The position numbers and the translations under genes are program-made. This document shows positions 6,081-8,394 of a DNA stretch of 8,394 nucleotides, piece after piece. The notes under the pieces were generated by a model that was given only the letters and a program-made list of their open reading frames with translations, did not search any database and was not told where the DNA came from. The stretch lies in assembly GCA_018895795.1 (NCBI GenBank), contig JAHINZ010000449.1, forward strand, positions 1 to 8,394. Direction: 5' to 3'. Each line of letters begins with the position of its first letter. Positions within the stretch are counted from its first letter, which is position 1. Source of the DNA: Alphaproteobacteria bacterium. GTDB taxonomy: Bacteria; Pseudomonadota; Alphaproteobacteria; Caulobacterales; Caulobacteraceae.

Positions 6081-6929
6081 CTAGGTCCGGTCCCGGAACG
6101 GGTCGGCCGGATAGACGCCCAGGATCTCGAAGGTCTCGGAGAAGAATTTCAGCTCATCGAAGGCCAGGGCCAGATTGCGGTCCTCGGGGCGGCCGTCGAC
6201 CTCGGCATAGAAGAAGGTGGCCGTGAAGGCGCCGTTCTCCATGTAGCTTTCCAGCTTGGTCATGTTGACGCCGTTGGTCGCGAACCCGCCCATGGCCTTG
6301 TAGAGCGCGGCCGGCAGGTTGCGGACCTTGAACACGAAGCTGGTCACGCAGCGGTGGGTGAAGGCCGGCGGGGTCGGCGTCTTGTCGGCCGTCATCACCA
6401 GGAAGCGGGTGGTGTTGTGGCGCTCGTCCTCGATGTCGCTGGCCAGGATGTCGAGGCCATAGATCTCGGCCGCCAGGGCCGGGGCCACGGCGCCGCGCGT
6501 CGGGTCGGGATTGAGCGCCAGGGCCTTGGCCGCGCCGGCGGTGTCGCCCGCGCCCTCGGTGGTGACGCCCAGCTTGCGCAGGCTGTTGCGGCACTGGGCC
6601 AGGGCGATCGGCATCGAGGCCACCACCTTCACATCGGCCAGCTTGACGCCCTTGTTGGCCATCAGCTGGAAGCGGATCGGCTTGAAGCGCTCGCCGATGA
6701 TCTTCAGACCCGAGGCCGGCAGCAGATGGTGGACGTCGGCGACGCGACCGGCGATCGAGTTCTCGATCGGGATCATGCCCAGTTCGCACACCCCGGTCTT
6801 GATGGCCTCGAACGCCTCCTGGAAGGTGGCGCAGGGATAGGCCTCATAGTCCGGAAAATAGGTGCGGCAGGCCTCGTGGCTGTTGGCGCCGGGTTCGCCC
6901 TGGAAGGCGATCTTCTTGAGGATGCTCAT
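6081..6929 (-). CDS. pheA: Prephenate dehydratase (monofunctional, with ACT domain)
   Basis: Converts prephenate to phenylpyruvate, the committed step to phenylalanine, in the cytoplasm. The product is 282 residues, the size of the stand-alone enzyme without a fused chorismate mutase. The catalytic domain opens with IAFQGEPGANSHEA and continues with ATFQEAFEAI, GMIPIENSIAGRV and SMPIALAQC. The catalytic Thr-Arg-Phe is at 174-176 (HNTTRFLVM). An ACT domain covers about 195-272 (TSFVFKVRNLPAALYKA... NGVNMTKLESYM), the site of phenylalanine feedback control in the family. The usual ESRP tetrapeptide reads ESYM here (227-230) and the GALV region reads NLPAALY; I believe this is common in alphaproteobacteria. 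The start ATG overlaps the kdsB stop (ATGA) with only a weak ribosome-binding site, implying translation coupled to kdsB. Confidence 0.95.
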   Translation of the reverse strand: MSILKKIAFQGEPGANSHEACRTYFPDYEAYPCATFQEAFEAIKTGVCELGMIPIENSIAGRVADVHHLLPASGLKIIGERFKPIRFQLMANKGVKLADVKVVASMPIALAQCRNSLRKLGVTTEGAGDTAGAAKALALNPDPTRGAVAPALAAEIYGLDILASDIEDERHNTTRFLVMTADKTPTPPAFTHRCVTSFVFKVRNLPAALYKAMGGFATNGVNMTKLESYMENGAFTATFFYAEVDGRPEDRNLALAFDELKFFSETFEILGVYPADPFRDRT

Positions 6930-7663
6930 CGTGCTTCTTTAGCCTGCTGACGGGCGGCGTCGAGGTCGGAAGGATTGTCGACCGAAATCGGCGCGTCGGC
7001 CGCCACGGCGGCGCGGATCGTCAGGCCCAGCTCCAGAGCCCGCAGCTGCTCCAGCTTTTCGCGCTTTTCCAGCGCCGAGGGCGCGGCGGCGGTGAAGGCC
7101 TCCAGCGCCTCGCGGCGATAGCCATAGAGGCCGATATGACGCCAGACCGGCCCGTCGCCATAGAGGGTGGAGCGGGTGAAATAGAGCGCGCGGCCGCTGC
7201 GGCCGTCATCCTCCATGGCCAGCACCGCCTTGACCACGTCGGGATTGCTCCGGTCGGCGGCCGAGGCTTCGGCAGCGACGACGGTGGCGATATCGCAATC
7301 GCCGAACTCATCCAGCAGGCCGACGCAGGCGCTGAGCACGGCCGGATCGACGAACGGCATGTCGCCCTGCAGGTTGAGGACCACATCGTGCTCGAAATGG
7401 GGATCAAGTTGCGCCAGGGCGGCGAGGATGCGATCGGAGCCTGACGGCAGGTTCGGATCGGTCAGCACCGCCAGGCCGCCGGCCGCGCGCACCGCCGCGA
7501 CGATCTCGGGATCGCCCGCAGCCACGGCCACGGGGCCGATTTCGGCCTTCAGCGCCTGGTTCAGCACCCGGACAATCATCGGCAGGCCGCCGATATCGGC
7601 CAGCGGCTTGTTCGGCAAACGGGTGGCCGCCATGCGGGCGGGGATCAGGACTATGGGGTTCAT
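6926..7663 (-). CDS. kdsB: 3-deoxy-manno-octulosonate cytidylyltransferase (CMP-KDO synthetase)
   Basis: Activates KDO with CTP to CMP-KDO, the donor for the inner core of lipopolysaccharide; a cytoplasmic enzyme. The product is 245 residues, standard for KdsB. The nucleotide-binding N-terminus is VLIPARMAATRLPNKPLADI, followed by LPSGSDRI (73-79), the metal-binding LNLQGDMPFVDP (96-107), YFTRSTLYGDGPVWRHIGLYGYR and LEKREKLEQLRALE. The tail SVDNPSDLDAAR is also typical. ATG 7663 is chosen because the protein then begins MNPIVLIPAR, as family members do, with AGGAG (7676-7680) upstream, although 12 bases away. An in-frame TTG at 7729 would add 22 uncharacteristic residues and lies upstream of the candidate promoter. 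It is the first gene of a two-gene unit with pheA and is divergent from the cytochrome c gene. Confidence 0.95.
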   Translation of the reverse strand: MNPIVLIPARMAATRLPNKPLADIGGLPMIVRVLNQALKAEIGPVAVAAGDPEIVAAVRAAGGLAVLTDPNLPSGSDRILAALAQLDPHFEHDVVLNLQGDMPFVDPAVLSACVGLLDEFGDCDIATVVAAEASAADRSNPDVVKAVLAMEDDGRSGRALYFTRSTLYGDGPVWRHIGLYGYRREALEAFTAAAPSALEKREKLEQLRALELGLTIRAAVAADAPISVDNPSDLDAARQQAKEAR

Positions 7664-7697
7664 GATCTCAATTCGCTCCTGCCCGGTTGCGCGAGGG

Positions 7698-7726
7698 GCG
7701 GTAGCGTGTAAGAGACGCGAGCGCAA
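7698..7726 (-). promoter_or_regulatory. Candidate promoter of kdsB-pheA
   Basis: On the minus strand TTGCGCT (7726-7720), a 14-bp spacer and GCTACCGC (7705-7698) approximate the Caulobacter housekeeping promoter pattern TTGaCgS-N10-14-GCTANAWC, with mismatches in both boxes. Transcription would begin near 7690, about 27 bases ahead of the kdsB ATG, leaving room for the AGGAG at 7676-7680. This is a pattern match only. Confidence 0.35.
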
Positions 7727-7806
7727 CAAGAGGCGCGCGCGGGGATTCCTCGCCGTGGTGTTTGGCCCCGCCCCAGGCGGGCCGGTAAGAGGCTGACAAG
7801 GCTGAG

Positions 7807-8394
7807 ATGAGCGACCTGACGTTCAACAAGATTGCTGGCGGCGTGCTGCTGACCGGCCTGATCATTTTTGGTCTGCGTGAAGCATCGACCATCGTGTTCG
7901 AGAAGCATGAAGTCGAAAAGGCCGGCTACGAGATCGCGGTCGAAGAGCCGAGCGCGGGCGGCGGCGCCGCGGCGGCGGTGGAAGTCGCGCCCGATTGGGG
8001 CACGGCCCTGTTGCTGCCGGCCAATATCGCCGCCGGCCAGGCCATCTCGGCCAAGTGCCAGGCCTGCCACAAGCTGGACCCGTCGGGCGCCAACGCGATC
8101 GGCCCGGGCCTCTATGGCGTGCAAGGCCGCAAGCCGGGTTCGCACCCAGGCTTCGCCTATTCGGCCGCAATGACCGAATTCGGCGCCAAGAACGCGCAGT
8201 GGGACTACGACCACATGTACGAATTCCTCAAGGCGCCGGGGAAGTACATTCCAGGCACCAATATGAGCTTCATCGGCCTCAAGAAGCCGGAAGATCGCGT
8301 CGCCCTGATCGCCTATCTGCATACCCTGGGTTCGACCCTGGCGGTGCCGGCTCCCAAGCCGGCGGGCGCTCCGGCCGAAGCCGCCGCCGCGCCC
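7807..8394 (+). CDS. cycM: Membrane-anchored c-type cytochrome, CycM/c552-like (3' end outside window)
   Basis: The frame starts at ATG 7807, with AAGG (7798-7801) 5 bases ahead, and is still open at the window edge after 196 codons. Residues 9-23 (IAGGVLLTGLIIFGL) form a hydrophobic N-terminal segment after Lys8 with no clear cleavage site, so it is probably an uncleaved anchor placing the rest in the periplasm. A flexible Ala/Gly/Pro-rich linker (about 46-62) leads to a class I cytochrome c domain. Its haem-binding Cys84-Gln-Ala-Cys87-His88 is followed by GPGLYGV, and the axial methionine is probably Met153 in GTNMSFIGL. An Ala/Pro-rich tail begins near residue 180. Proteins of this kind in alphaproteobacteria carry electrons from the bc1 complex to aa3-type oxidase; that role here is inferred. 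It is divergent from kdsB across a 143-bp gap in which I see no convincing promoter for this gene. Confidence 0.9.
   Translation, partial: MSDLTFNKIAGGVLLTGLIIFGLREASTIVFEKHEVEKAGYEIAVEEPSAGGGAAAAVEVAPDWGTALLLPANIAAGQAISAKCQACHKLDPSGANAIGPGLYGVQGRKPGSHPGFAYSAAMTEFGAKNAQWDYDHMYEFLKAPGKYIPGTNMSFIGLKKPEDRVALIAYLHTLGSTLAVPAPKPAGAPAEAAAAP

Noticed and set aside
5303..6226. 307-codon plus-strand frame across the two small membrane-protein genes
   Set aside because: It is antisense to genes with clear membrane-protein features and ribosome-binding sites; its translation is Arg/Pro/Ser/Ala-rich and resembles no family.
6922..6928. ATGCTCA half-site at the pheA start, like the nadA operator
   Set aside because: There is no matching TGAGCAT half 3 bp away; on the other strand it is simply the start codons of pheA (ATG AGC ATC).
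6057..6950. 297-codon plus-strand frame opposite pheA
   Set aside because: It mirrors the well-supported prephenate dehydratase gene and has typical antisense composition.
7664..7729. 22-residue N-terminal extension of KdsB from TTG 7729
   Set aside because: The added residues are not KdsB-like, the ATG at 7663 gives the typical N-terminus, and a candidate promoter lies between the two.
7660..8322. Minus-strand frame of 220 codons opposite the cytochrome c gene
   Set aside because: The plus strand carries the haem motif, axial methionine and membrane anchor in one continuous frame; the minus-strand product has no recognisable features.

Overview
The window is about 8.4 kb of high-GC, densely coding DNA from a Gram-negative alphaproteobacterium, most likely of the Caulobacter/Phenylobacterium group. 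The evidence is the strong G/C third-position bias, the G/C-rich palindromic intergenic repeats, a CMP-KDO synthetase (lipopolysaccharide), a membrane-anchored CycM-type cytochrome c, and a DFNN-type hybrid histidine kinase. The genus is inferred from remembered resemblance, not from a search.

Layout. (1) 1-1263 (+): the 3' part of a hybrid sensor histidine kinase (PAS end, HisKA, HATPase, receiver). (2) 1264-1424: a compact control region with a candidate promoter, two copies of an ATGCTCA-N3-TGAGCAT palindrome 71 bp apart, and between them a strong intrinsic-terminator hairpin. (3) 1425-4942 (+): nadA-nadB-nadC, the complete de novo route from L-aspartate to nicotinate mononucleotide. nadA and nadB are separated by 42 bp holding a hairpin; nadB and nadC overlap by ATGA. 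(4) 4950-5061: a 112-bp composite inverted repeat that fills the gap between convergent genes. (5) 5065-6003 (-): two small integral-membrane proteins, one of the MAPEG family and one unassigned four-helix protein with a faint MotA/TolQ/ExbB look. (6) 6042-7663 (-): kdsB then pheA, overlapping by ATGA and closed by a candidate terminator. (7) 7807 to the window end (+): a cytochrome c gene, divergent from kdsB and cut by the window edge.

How the parts work together. NadB oxidises aspartate to iminoaspartate, NadA condenses it with dihydroxyacetone phosphate to quinolinate, and NadC converts quinolinate to nicotinate mononucleotide, so the three genes form one pathway module. The twin palindromes at its head look like operators for an NAD-responsive repressor, NadQ-like by analogy, and the hairpin between them suggests a second, transcription-termination layer. 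No regulator gene is present in the window. kdsB and pheA serve unrelated pathways (LPS core sugar activation and phenylalanine) but are transcribed together; the cycM / kdsB-pheA neighbourhood is, as I recall, shared with other alphaproteobacteria.

Most of the window is ordinary core metabolism. The parts worth a second look are the nadA control region, the self-compensating repeat at 4950-5061 and the unassigned membrane protein at 5536-6003. I see no mobile element, CRISPR array, tRNA or rRNA. No gene-free stretch exceeds 300 bases.
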